From Pantoea agglomerans (GTDB taxonomy: Bacteria > Pseudomonadota > Gammaproteobacteria > Enterobacterales > Enterobacteriaceae), in NCBI RefSeq assembly GCF_020149765.1, contig NZ_CP083809.1, positions 3,286,001-3,350,000 on the forward strand: DNA of 64,000 bases, given 5' to 3'. Every line of letters starts with the position of its first letter. The first letter of the stretch is position 1. Shown piece after piece: positions 28,716 to 36,221 of the stretch. A model generated the notes under the pieces. It was not told where the DNA came from and did not search any database. It was given only the letters and a program-made list of their open reading frames with translations. The position numbers and the translations under genes are program-made.

Positions 28716-29525
28716 TTGCAAAAGCTTAAACTGCATGGCTTCAACAACCTGACCAAAAGCCTGAGTTTTTGTATTTACGATATTTGTTATGCGAATACTG
28801 AAGCCGAACGCGATGGCTATATCGCCTATATCGATGAGCAATACAATGCCAATCGCCTGACGGAGATCCTGACGGAAACCTGTTCGATTATCGGCGCGAA
28901 CGTGCTTAATATTGCGCGCCAGGATTATGAACCGCAGGGCGCCAGCGTCACCATTCTGGTGAGCGAAGAGCCGATCGATCCAAAGGATATCGACAATTCA
29001 GAGCATCCTGGTCCGCTGCCTAATTCCGTTGTGGCGCACCTGGACAAGAGCCATATCTGCGTGCACACCTACCCGGAAAGCCATCCTGAAGGCGGCCTGT
29101 GCACCTTCCGTGCGGATATCGAAGTCTCAACCTGCGGCGTGATCTCCCCGCTGAAGGCGCTGAACTACCTGATCCACCAGCTGGAGTCCGATATCGTTAC
29201 CGTCGACTACCGCGTGCGCGGCTTTACCCGCGACGTAAACGGCGTGAAACACTTTATCGACCATGAGATTAACTCGATCCAGAACTTTATGTCGGAAGAT
29301 ATGAAGGCGATGTATGACATGGTGGATGTGAACGTCTATCAGGAAAATATCTTTCACACCAAGATGTTGCTGAAAGAGTTCGACCTGAAGCACTACCTGT
29401 TCAATACCCGCCCTGAAGATCTCAGCCCGGCGGAACACAAACGCATTACCGACCTGCTGTGGAAGGAGATGCGCGAGATTTACTACGGCCGCAATATTCC
29501 GGCTGTGGGCCTGAAGACCTTTTAA
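28716..29525 (+). CDS. speD: S-adenosylmethionine decarboxylase proenzyme SpeD
   Basis: Makes decarboxylated SAM for spermidine synthesis. It has 269 residues (E. coli 264). A pyruvoyl enzyme: self-cleavage is expected between Lys111 and Ser112 in [14 protein letters not shown]. Initiation is at TTG (28716), supported by an excellent AAGGAGGT eight bases upstream and by the family N-terminus [15 protein letters not shown]. The C-terminus is about five residues longer than in E. coli. Confidence 0.97.
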   Translation: MQKLKLHGFNNLTKSLSFCIYDICYANTEAERDGYIAYIDEQYNANRLTEILTETCSIIGANVLNIARQDYEPQGASVTILVSEEPIDPKDIDNSEHPGPLPNSVVAHLDKSHICVHTYPESHPEGGLCTFRADIEVSTCGVISPLKALNYLIHQLESDIVTVDYRVRGFTRDVNGVKHFIDHEINSIQNFMSEDMKAMYDMVDVNVYQENIFHTKMLLKEFDLKHYLFNTRPEDLSPAEHKRITDLLWKEMREIYYGRNIPAVGLKTF

Positions 29526-29588
29526 TGACCAGGCGCGCGATGTCACGCCATAGCGGCAGACGCGCGCCGATTTCTTTGGGGGTTTTAA

Positions 29589-29616
29589 TTTCTAAGCTGC
29601 CTGTACGGCAGTGAAC
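29589..29616 (-). CRISPR. Solitary type I-F CRISPR repeat
   Basis: A complete 28-base type I-F repeat. Read on the minus strand it begins GTTCACTGCCGTACAGGCAG, then CTTAGAAA; this is the form I know from Pectobacterium/Yersinia-type I-F arrays, including the Cas6f hairpin CTGCC GTACA GGCAG. No second repeat is found 60 bases to either side. The sequence to its right matches, in blocks, the region right of the mini-array at 41235, so this is a leader plus one repeat with no spacer. No cas genes lie in the window. Confidence 0.85.
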
Positions 29617-29812
29617 GGTTACCTTACCAAACTAACCTGCTCATATCCCACTAAAAAGCAGCAATATTGAGCCAAAACCCCTTTTATCAGACACGCACTG
29701 CCGCGCCTTATTTTTCAATAAATTACAGCCAGCCTATAAAAAAGGGTGTGCAAAAGGATGCCGAAAAAAATCCAGGCGAGAAAGGCTGATTAGTTTTGAA
29801 ATAAAAAACAGG
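29617..29812 (-). promoter_or_regulatory. CRISPR I-F leader of the solitary repeat
   Basis: AT-rich segment to the right of the repeat, i.e. upstream in CRISPR orientation. Blocks shared with the second leader: CTAACCTGCTCAT (29632-29644, 15 bases from the repeat), CAAAACCCCTTTT (29673-29685, offset 57) and TAGTTTTGAAATAAAAAACA (29791-29810). An IHF-like site with one mismatch (TTTCAATAAATTA, 29713-29725) sits at offset 97. Compared with the other leader it has about 69 extra bases before the last block. Confidence 0.7.
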
Positions 29813-29898
29813 ATCGTACTTTTCAGCCGAAGCGCTCAATCCCACGCATGCCCAATAAACAGGCGCGGCCGTCCTGCCCTTCCCCTTATTTCAACGAG

Positions 29899-29937
29899 AA
29901 AAAAGCGCAGCGGGTGCCAGCTAAACGACCCGCAGCG
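29899..29937 (-). terminator. Terminator of the dtnK-pdxA2-deoR operon
   Basis: Arms 29906-29915 (CGCAGCGGGT) and 29928-29937 (ACCCGCAGCG) pair at nine of ten positions. Read leftward the stem is followed by a T-run (complement of 29899-29904). It directly follows the deoR-type stop codon. Confidence 0.8.
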
Positions 29938-30699
29938 TTAATCCGTCAGCGCCAGCGCAATTCCGCGCTCGCGCAGCGTGCGGCACACTTCTTCGTCTAA
30001 CCGGCTGTCGGTCACCACATCGGTCAGCTCATCCACCGGGGCGGCGCAGAACAGCGACCAGGAGCCATATTTGCTGCTGTCAGCCAGCAGAATGCGACGG
30101 CGCGCATTCGCCAGCAGATCGCGCTTCAGCCCGGCCTTCTCTTCTGTCGGCGTGGTGATGCCACGCTCCAGGCTCCAGGAGTTGCAGCTGACGAAAGCGA
30201 TATCGGGATTAATGCTGCGCAGCAGACGCCGCCCGTGCTCACCTACGCACGACTGGCTCGAGTCGTCGATGCGGCCGCCGATAATGGTCACTTCAATCTG
30301 TTTGAATTCCGAGAGAAACAGCGCGATATGCAGATCGGCGGTAATCACGCGCAGCGGCAAATGCGTCAGCTGACGCGCCAGCTCCAGCATGGTGGTGCCG
30401 GCGTCCAGCACTACCGCATCGCCCGACTGCACGAACGTGGCGGCGTGGTGGGCGATAGCCTGCTTCTCCGCCAGATTACGCTGCATCTTCTCCAGCGTGG
30501 TAGGCTGCGCCGGAATAAAACGATTCAGCGTAACGCCGCCGTGGCTGCGGCTAATCACGCCTTCTTTATCCAGCTTAATCAAATCACGTCGAATGGTTGC
30601 CGGCGAGGCGGAAATAGCGCTCACCAGCTGATCAACAGTCACCAGATTATGGCTTTTCAGATAGTCCATAATCTGGTCAAGGCGACTTTGTCCCTTCAT
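29938..30699 (-). CDS. DeoR/GlpR-family transcriptional regulator
   Basis: A 253-residue DeoR-family repressor: N-terminal winged helix (about 1-57, with [20 protein letters not shown] as recognition region) and a C-terminal sugar-phosphate sensing domain with the family stretch [13 protein letters not shown] and the SSKYG-like end. It is the third gene of the leftward operon, six bases after pdxA2, and is the obvious local regulator of the divergent catabolic cluster. The effector is probably a phosphorylated intermediate, by analogy with the family; not demonstrated here. Confidence 0.9.
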   Translation of the reverse strand: MKGQSRLDQIMDYLKSHNLVTVDQLVSAISASPATIRRDLIKLDKEGVISRSHGGVTLNRFIPAQPTTLEKMQRNLAEKQAIAHHAATFVQSGDAVVLDAGTTMLELARQLTHLPLRVITADLHIALFLSEFKQIEVTIIGGRIDDSSQSCVGEHGRRLLRSINPDIAFVSCNSWSLERGITTPTEEKAGLKRDLLANARRRILLADSSKYGSWSLFCAAPVDELTDVVTDSRLDEEVCRTLRERGIALALTD

Positions 30700-30705
30700 A
30701 TTTCC

Positions 30706-31686
30706 CTATGCTAACTGCATCGCGAGTTTAATGGAGATCGCCATGCTCTCAGACTTCGCTTTACCTGTCCATGCGATATCAAAAGCGGTGCCGTGGTCTG
30801 CAGAGGTGCGGATAAACGGCAGACCGGCAGTGATATTCACGCCGTCGTAAAAGCCAAGCAGTTTCAGCGGGATATGTCCCTGATCGTGGTACATCGCCAC
30901 CACGATGTCATACTGCCCTTCCTGACACTGCAGGAACACCGTATCGGGCGGACAGGGGCCGAAAACCTCAATGCCCTGCGCCTTCATCGCCTTCACCGCC
31001 GGCGCGACGGTGGTGATCTCCTCGTCGCCAAACAGACCGTTTTCACCAGCGTGCGGATTAACGCCCGCCACCGCGATACGCGGCTTTTCAAAACCGACGC
31101 GGCGCAGGAAGGTATCCGCCATGCCAATCACCGTTTCGATGCGCGTGCGGCTCAGCGTGTCGAGGAACTTACGCAGCGCGATATGCGTGGTGACGTGAAT
31201 AACCTTCAGCTTATCGGTATAAAGCACCATCGCGTAATCTTTGGTGTCGGTCAGATGCGCCAGCAGCTCAGTATGGCCAGGATAGAGATGGCCCGCCGAG
31301 TGCAGCGCCTCTTTATTCAGCGGCGCGGTGGCGATAGCCTGAACCTCGCCCGCCAGCGCCAGCTCGGTGGCGCGCTTCACGCAGCGCCAGGCGAGATCGC
31401 CCGCCTGCTTCTGCACCACGCCCGGCTTCAGCGCATCGGGATCGGCCAGCGGCTCGTCGATAACGTTAATAATGCCTGGCGCGAAGTGCGCCTCTTTTAC
31501 GCTATCCAGCACGCGCAGCTCGACCTGCGGCGTAATGTTCAGAGCAAGGATGCGGCGCAGCGTCGCCGCGCATCCCACCACCACCGCCGGCGCGCCGTTA
31601 AGATCGCCTTCCGCCAGCGCTTTGATGATGATCTCCGGGCTAATGCCCGCCGGATCGCCCATGGTCACCGCAATAATTTTACTCAC
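30706..31686 (-). CDS. pdxA2: PdxA2-type 4-phospho-acid dehydrogenase
   Basis: A homologue of PdxA (4-hydroxythreonine-4-phosphate dehydrogenase), 326 residues. Metal ligands are conserved as His168, His212 and His267 (HVTTHIA, NPHAGE, MYHDQGH). Because it is linked to a DUF1537 kinase it belongs with PdxA2 enzymes, which oxidise and decarboxylate 4-phospho-threonate or -erythronate to dihydroxyacetone phosphate, rather than with vitamin B6 synthesis. The start is a GTG (31686) after GAGGAG, overlapping the kinase gene by eight bases. A similar deoR/pdxA2/kinase set lies near speD and acnB in Salmonella, as I recall. Confidence 0.88.
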   Translation of the reverse strand: MSKIIAVTMGDPAGISPEIIIKALAEGDLNGAPAVVVGCAATLRRILALNITPQVELRVLDSVKEAHFAPGIINVIDEPLADPDALKPGVVQKQAGDLAWRCVKRATELALAGEVQAIATAPLNKEALHSAGHLYPGHTELLAHLTDTKDYAMVLYTDKLKVIHVTTHIALRKFLDTLSRTRIETVIGMADTFLRRVGFEKPRIAVAGVNPHAGENGLFGDEEITTVAPAVKAMKAQGIEVFGPCPPDTVFLQCQEGQYDIVVAMYHDQGHIPLKLLGFYDGVNITAGLPFIRTSADHGTAFDIAWTGKAKSESMAISIKLAMQLA

Positions 31687-32938
31687 TCGACTTCTCCTCA
31701 ATAAAACGAATGGCTGCTACCAGGGTGTTTTCGTCGCCAAAACCGCCCGCTTTGGTCATCACCGGCAGGGTAAATTCACTGTTAAGCAGGACGCCGTGCG
31801 GCACGCAGTCCGCCACGATGCCCTGAATCTGAAAGCCGCTGGCGCCCAGCGCCTGCGCAACCGCAATCGCTACGTCGCCACCAGAGAGATAAAGCGCTGC
31901 GGGCCGCTGCGCGCGACAGAGCATCAGGGTCAGTTCGCCCAGAAACTGGCAAATCGCTTCGCCCAGCTGCTGGCGCGTTATCTGCTGCTGCCGACACAGC
32001 GCCTCGATCTCATGACGCTGCCCGGCGTGCTGGCAGGTGCGAAGCACCGTATGGCGACCGGCGCGCAGCGCAGCGAGAGCCTGCTCCGCCCAGCGCGCGC
32101 CGTCCGGCCAGCGAGGGCGTTCAAACAGCTGACGGATATCGATATCCACCAGCGTGATATCTCGCTGCGCCGCCAGCCGGGCGATCTGCTGCTGCGCGCT
32201 GGCGCTCATCGAGCCGATAACGGCCAGCACCGGCGCAGTGGCGCGTACCGCCAGCTGCGCGCCGAGCGCGTCGCTCAGTCCGGCGGCGCCCACCAGCAGC
32301 GGCGTTTCGTCAAGCTGCGCGGCGGCGGCCAGGATAAGCGCAATATCGCTCTCGCTTTCCGCATCGATCACCACTGCGCCCTGCTGCTCCGCCAGCAGCG
32401 CGGCAAAGCGATCGCTGCGCAGCGCGGCGAGATCGATCTCCCTGCCCGCGATCCCAAGCTGCGTTAACACCCGCGCGCTGATCACCGGCGTTTTTGGATC
32501 GCTGGCGTATTCGGTCTCGGTCAGCGGCACGCCGTTGACCTGCACCTCGCCGCGGCGCGTCACCCGTCCCAGCCGCGGCACGGCGGGGACGATTAGCGCC
32601 CGCTGCTTGCCGCTGGCAGCCAGCGCGGCGCGCACTTCGGCGCCGATATTGCCGCGCAGCGTGGAATCGATCTTTTTAAACAGCCAGCCCTGCGCAATAA
32701 AATCCTGATGCCGCCGCACCACGGCTTCGGTACGCGCCGCCGCCTCTGCGGCGCTGACGGCGCGGCTGTCGGTGCTGATCACCCAGACGTCAGCGGCGGC
32801 GACATCCAGCGGCGCTTCGCTGCTGAACAGGACGTGCACGCGAGCGCCCGCCTTTGCCAGCCCGCTGCCGGCGTCGTTAGCGCCGGTAAAGTCATCGGCA
32901 ATAACCAACACCGGCGTTTTCCATGACTTCTGCGTCAT
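31679..32938 (-). CDS. dtnK: Four-carbon acid sugar kinase (DUF1537, DtnK-like)
   Basis: A 419-residue kinase of the DUF1537 family, which phosphorylates four-carbon sugar acids such as D-threonate and D-erythronate. The N-terminal substrate domain has the signature IADDFTGANDAG (near residues 13-24); the C-terminal nucleotide domain contains YLSGGDVAIAVAQALG. The ATG at 32938 has GGGAGA upstream; 17 in-frame codons before it are excluded. It is first in the leftward operon; its product should feed PdxA2. The exact substrate stereochemistry cannot be read from sequence, so the symbol is by family. Confidence 0.85.
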   Translation of the reverse strand: MTQKSWKTPVLVIADDFTGANDAGSGLAKAGARVHVLFSSEAPLDVAAADVWVISTDSRAVSAAEAAARTEAVVRRHQDFIAQGWLFKKIDSTLRGNIGAEVRAALAASGKQRALIVPAVPRLGRVTRRGEVQVNGVPLTETEYASDPKTPVISARVLTQLGIAGREIDLAALRSDRFAALLAEQQGAVVIDAESESDIALILAAAAQLDETPLLVGAAGLSDALGAQLAVRATAPVLAVIGSMSASAQQQIARLAAQRDITLVDIDIRQLFERPRWPDGARWAEQALAALRAGRHTVLRTCQHAGQRHEIEALCRQQQITRQQLGEAICQFLGELTLMLCRAQRPAALYLSGGDVAIAVAQALGASGFQIQGIVADCVPHGVLLNSEFTLPVMTKAGGFGDENTLVAAIRFIEEKSSE

Positions 32939-32972
32939 CTTCTCTCCCGTTGAGCTGCATGCTGCTACCGAA

Positions 32973-33001
32973 TGATTATATTCAATCACGGTTGATTATA
33001 T
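32973..33001. promoter_or_regulatory. Direct repeat, candidate DeoR-type operator
   Basis: TGATTATAT occurs at 32973-32981 and again at 32993-33001, exactly 20 bases apart (two helical turns), about 40 bases upstream of dtnK in the divergent promoter region. Related AATCA/TTAATCA elements recur at 33014-33025 and 33088-33094. The spacing suits two protein protomers on one DNA face. The link to the local DeoR protein is inferred. Confidence 0.45.
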
Positions 33002-33016
33002 GTGAGCAAGATCAAA
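33001..33016. promoter_or_regulatory. Candidate CRP site in the divergent promoter
   Basis: TGTGA GCAAGA TCAAA matches the CRP consensus TGTGA-N6-TCACA at nine of ten positions. It lies about 63 bases before dtnK and 112 before the rightward operon, so cAMP-CRP could activate both arms when preferred sugars are absent. Confidence 0.6.
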
Positions 33017-33127
33017 TTAATCAAAATCGATATGCTCTATAAACTTAACCACAGCAAGTGACAGATATCGCACCCGTTTGACCAAATTTAATCATTCGCT
33101 CAGGCTTCGCAGTAATAAGGGTATAAA

Positions 33128-34276
33128 ATGAATATCAACAGCACGGTAATTAGCGGCTTTCAGGCGCTGAACGACATTAGCTATCTGCTGAAAGGAAAAG
33201 CCAGCGCGCTGCTGGTGACGGACAAGAATATTGAAACCATCCCGGCGGTGCAGGCGCTTATCGCCCAGCTGAAACAGCATATTGTTCGCGTCAGCGTGAT
33301 TAACAGCGTACCGCCGGAACCGAGCCAGCATGATGTCGCCGCGGTGCTGGCGGCGCTGCCCACGCGCGATGTGGATCTGGTTATCGGCGTCGGCGGCGGC
33401 AGCGTGCTCGATGTCGCCAAGCTGCTTTCGGTGCTGTGCGTCAGTAATGCCCCGTCGCTGGAGGCGCTGCTGGCGGGCGAAAAGCCGACCGCGCGCACCA
33501 CCTCGCTGCTGATCCCCACTACCGCCGGCACCGGCTCGGAAGCGACGCCTAATGCGATCCTCGCTATTCCCGAACGTGAAACCAAAGTCGGCATTATCTC
33601 GCCGGTGATGCTGCCCGACTTCGTGGCGCTGGTGCCGGAGCTGACCACCAGCATGCCGCCGCATATCGCCTCTTCCACCGGCATCGATGCGCTTTGTCAT
33701 TTGATTGAATGCTTTACCGCCACGGTGTCCAATCCGGTAAGCGACAACTACGCGCTGATCGGCCTGAAGAAGCTGTTCGCCAGCCTCGAAACTGCCGTTG
33801 CCGAGCCGCACAACCTGCAGGCGCGGCTTGATATGCTGTGGGCCTCTTATTACGGCGGCGCGGCGATCGCCCATGCGGGCACGCATCTGGTGCACGCCAT
33901 GTCCTATCCGCTGGGCGGCAAATATCATCTGCCGCACGGCGTCGCCAACGCCATCTTGCTGGCACCCTGCATGGCCTTTGTACGACCGGCAGCGGTAGAC
34001 AAATTCGCGCAGGCTTACGATCTGCTGCCGGATGCGGATACCTCGCTGGATAACGAGAGAAAATCGCACGCGCTGGTGGCCTGGTTCACCGCGCTGGTTA
34101 AACGACTGAAGCTGCCAGCCAGCCTGGAAGAGCTTGGCATCGGCCCGGATCACCTGCCCTATTTAGTGGAAGCGGCGCTCGACGTGCAACGTCTGATGAA
34201 GAACGTACCCGCTGCCGTCAGCGCGAATGACGTCCGTGACGTCTACCTGACGCTGTTCCCTTCACATCAGGAATAA
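33128..34276 (+). CDS. Iron-containing alcohol dehydrogenase family protein
   Basis: A group III (Fe-dependent) alcohol dehydrogenase of 382 residues. The NAD(P) loop is GVGGGSVLDVAK (87-98). Metal ligands appear complete: Asp187 and His191 in GIDALCHLIE, His256 in LVHAMSYPLGG, and His270 in YHLPHGVANA. The family reduces aldehydes or oxidises hydroxy compounds such as lactaldehyde, glycolaldehyde and hydroxybutyrate. It opens the rightward operon; the DapA-like lyase gene starts ten bases after its stop. A likely partner for an aldehyde released by that lyase; the substrate is unknown. Confidence 0.88.
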   Translation: MNINSTVISGFQALNDISYLLKGKASALLVTDKNIETIPAVQALIAQLKQHIVRVSVINSVPPEPSQHDVAAVLAALPTRDVDLVIGVGGGSVLDVAKLLSVLCVSNAPSLEALLAGEKPTARTTSLLIPTTAGTGSEATPNAILAIPERETKVGIISPVMLPDFVALVPELTTSMPPHIASSTGIDALCHLIECFTATVSNPVSDNYALIGLKKLFASLETAVAEPHNLQARLDMLWASYYGGAAIAHAGTHLVHAMSYPLGGKYHLPHGVANAILLAPCMAFVRPAAVDKFAQAYDLLPDADTSLDNERKSHALVAWFTALVKRLKLPASLEELGIGPDHLPYLVEAALDVQRLMKNVPAAVSANDVRDVYLTLFPSHQE

Positions 34277-34286
34277 AGAGGATTAT

Positions 34287-35171
34287 ATGAGTCAGAAAAT
34301 TACCGGCGTATTGACCGCTATCGTGACCTGCTTCGATTCGGAAGGTGCTTATAACCCCGCCGCCCAGCGCGAGCAGGTAAAACGCCAGCTGGCCGCAGGC
34401 AACGGTATCTTCTGCGGCGGCACCAACGGCGAGTTCCTTGTGCTGAACGAGCAGGAGAAGCTCGCCGTCACCGAGACCTGTCTTGATGAAGTTAACGGCC
34501 GCGCGCCGGTGGTGGCGCATATCGGCGAGATCTCGACGCGTGAGACCATCCGTCTCGGCAGGCAGATCGCGAAGCTGGGCGTGGATGCGGTTTCTGTGAT
34601 CACGCCCTACTTCGTGCCGCTTCGTCAGGAAGAGCTGATCTATCACTACCAGACGGTCGCTGACGCGCTTGAGGTGCCGCTGTTCCTCTACAACATTCCG
34701 GCACGAACCGGCAATACGCTACAGCCGGACACCGTGCGTGCCCTGGCGTCCCATCCCAACATTATCGGCATCAAAGACTCGGCGGGCAGCTATGAGAGCC
34801 TGAGCGGCTTTATCAAGGCGGCGGAAGGCATCGAGAACTTCGACGTGCTTAACGGGCCGGACTCGCTGATCCATCAGGGCTTCGTCGACGGCTGCTCCGC
34901 CTGTATCTCGGGCCTGGCCAACGCCGCCCCGAACGAAATCAACGCCATCTGGTCGCGCTTCAACGCAGGCGATATTGAGGGCTCGCGCGCGGCGCAGGAG
35001 AACGTCACCGGCCTGCGGACCGATCTCTACAGCATCGGCTTCTCGCCAGCGGCGGTGAAGAAGGCGGTATCGCTGCTGGGCTACGACGTAGGCGACAGTC
35101 GCTATGCGGTGCGGTTCAGCGCCGACGAAGAGCAAAAAATCCGTCAGGTCGTCAATCAGTACCTGAAGTAA
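34287..35171 (+). CDS. DapA/N-acetylneuraminate lyase family aldolase
   Basis: A class I Schiff-base TIM-barrel lyase of 294 residues. Catalytic residues are Lys163 in IGIKDSAG and Tyr135 in LYNIPARTG. The substrate loop reads GGTNGE (44-49); GTNGE rather than GTTGE is usual in 2-keto-3-deoxy-acid aldolases and other catabolic members, so it is probably not a lysine-pathway DapA. An AGAGGA ribosome site precedes the ATG. In context it may cleave a 2-keto acid to pyruvate plus an aldehyde. A small hairpin with T-run follows it. Confidence 0.87.
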   Translation: MSQKITGVLTAIVTCFDSEGAYNPAAQREQVKRQLAAGNGIFCGGTNGEFLVLNEQEKLAVTETCLDEVNGRAPVVAHIGEISTRETIRLGRQIAKLGVDAVSVITPYFVPLRQEELIYHYQTVADALEVPLFLYNIPARTGNTLQPDTVRALASHPNIIGIKDSAGSYESLSGFIKAAEGIENFDVLNGPDSLIHQGFVDGCSACISGLANAAPNEINAIWSRFNAGDIEGSRAAQENVTGLRTDLYSIGFSPAAVKKAVSLLGYDVGDSRYAVRFSADEEQKIRQVVNQYLK

Positions 35172-35179
35172 TGGCCGTC

Positions 35180-35204
35180 AGGGCAGCCGTTGCTGCCCTT
35201 TTCT
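35180..35204 (+). terminator. Intra-operon hairpin after the DapA-like gene
   Basis: Stem AGGGCAGC / GCTGCCCT with CGTT loop, followed by TTTTCTG. It lies in the 57-base gap before the dehydrogenase gene and may attenuate transcription, making the last two genes less abundant or separately expressed. Confidence 0.6.
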
Positions 35205-35228
35205 GCTTTAAACCCATTGGGAAACGCG

Positions 35229-36182
35229 ATGAAGATAATCTGCACCTCGCCGTCGTTCGCCAGATATGACACGACGCCGATTGATACCCTGAAACAGCAC
35301 GGCTTTGAGCTGGTGACCCTGCCCGCCGACGCGCCGGCAGAAGCGCTGGCGCCGCATCTGCCAGAGACCGTGGCGATGATCGTCGCCTTTACCGAGGTAG
35401 ACGACGCGCTGCTGGCGCAGGCGCCTGCGCTGAAAATTGTCTGCAAGCACGGCGTCGGCGTCGATAATATCGACCTCGACGCCACGCGCGCGCGCGGGAT
35501 TTACGTGACCAACGTGCCGGACGCCAACAAGCATGCCGTCGCCGACTTCGCCTTTGCGCTGATCCTCAGCGGCGCGCGCCAGCTGACTCAGGCGGTAACG
35601 GAAACGCGCGCGGGCAACTGGCCGCGTATTTTCGCAACCGACGTCTACGGCAAAACGCTGGGCATTATCGGGCTGGGCAATATCGGTAAGCAGGTGGCGC
35701 TGCGTGCAAAAGGTTTCAGCATGCGCGTCATCGCCTTTGACTTCTATCCTGACGAAGCCTTTGCCGCCGAGCATGGCATCACCTTTGTCAGCCTCGACCA
35801 GCTGACCGAAGAGAGCGATTTTATTACCCTGCACACGCCGCTGACCGACGAGACGCGCAACCTGTTCGACGGTGCGCGTCTGCGCCGCATGAAGAAGCGC
35901 GCCTTTTTGATCAACGTTTCGCGCGGCGGCGTCGTCAATGAAGAGGATCTCTTCCATGCGCTGCAGGACAACGTAATTGCCGGTGCGGCGGCCGACGTAT
36001 TTGTCCAGGAGCCACTCACTTCGCACCCGCTGTTTAGCCTGCCGAATTTTATCCCGACGTCGCATATCGCTGGCTACACCGACGGCGCCATCAGCGCTAT
36101 CGGCGAACGCTGCGTGGCGCAGATTGTGCAGTGCGTCCGACAGGGCGAGCGGCCGATCAACGTTATGAACGGGCTGGCGTAA
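35229..36182 (+). CDS. D-isomer-specific 2-hydroxyacid dehydrogenase
   Basis: A 317-residue NAD-dependent 2-hydroxyacid dehydrogenase. The Rossmann motif is GLGNIG (148-153), with an aspartate after beta-2 (Asp171) suggesting NAD over NADP. The catalytic set is Arg232 (NVSRGG), Glu261 (VFVQEP) and His279 (TSHIAGY). It most resembles phosphoglycerate-dehydrogenase-like catabolic members. The start at ATG 35229 fits the family N-terminus; an in-frame TTG 13 codons upstream lies inside the hairpin and is rejected. It may interconvert a hydroxy acid and a keto acid that feeds or leaves the aldolase step. Confidence 0.88.
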   Translation: MKIICTSPSFARYDTTPIDTLKQHGFELVTLPADAPAEALAPHLPETVAMIVAFTEVDDALLAQAPALKIVCKHGVGVDNIDLDATRARGIYVTNVPDANKHAVADFAFALILSGARQLTQAVTETRAGNWPRIFATDVYGKTLGIIGLGNIGKQVALRAKGFSMRVIAFDFYPDEAFAAEHGITFVSLDQLTEESDFITLHTPLTDETRNLFDGARLRRMKKRAFLINVSRGGVVNEEDLFHALQDNVIAGAAADVFVQEPLTSHPLFSLPNFIPTSHIAGYTDGAISAIGERCVAQIVQCVRQGERPINVMNGLA

Positions 36183-36221
36183 GCGCCGCCCTCGCCTGCA
36201 ACCTGATTCGAGTGGAAAATA

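Larger units (their letters stand above)
29526..29937. other. 412-base gene-free region after speD
   Basis: No protein gene is supported. From left to right it holds a GC stem (GGCGCGCG at 29532 and CGCGCGCC at 29561) that may end speED transcription, one type I-F CRISPR repeat, an AT-rich leader-like region, and the leftward terminator of the dtnK-pdxA2-deoR operon. This marks the junction between the conserved polyamine genes and the inserted catabolic block. Confidence 0.7.
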
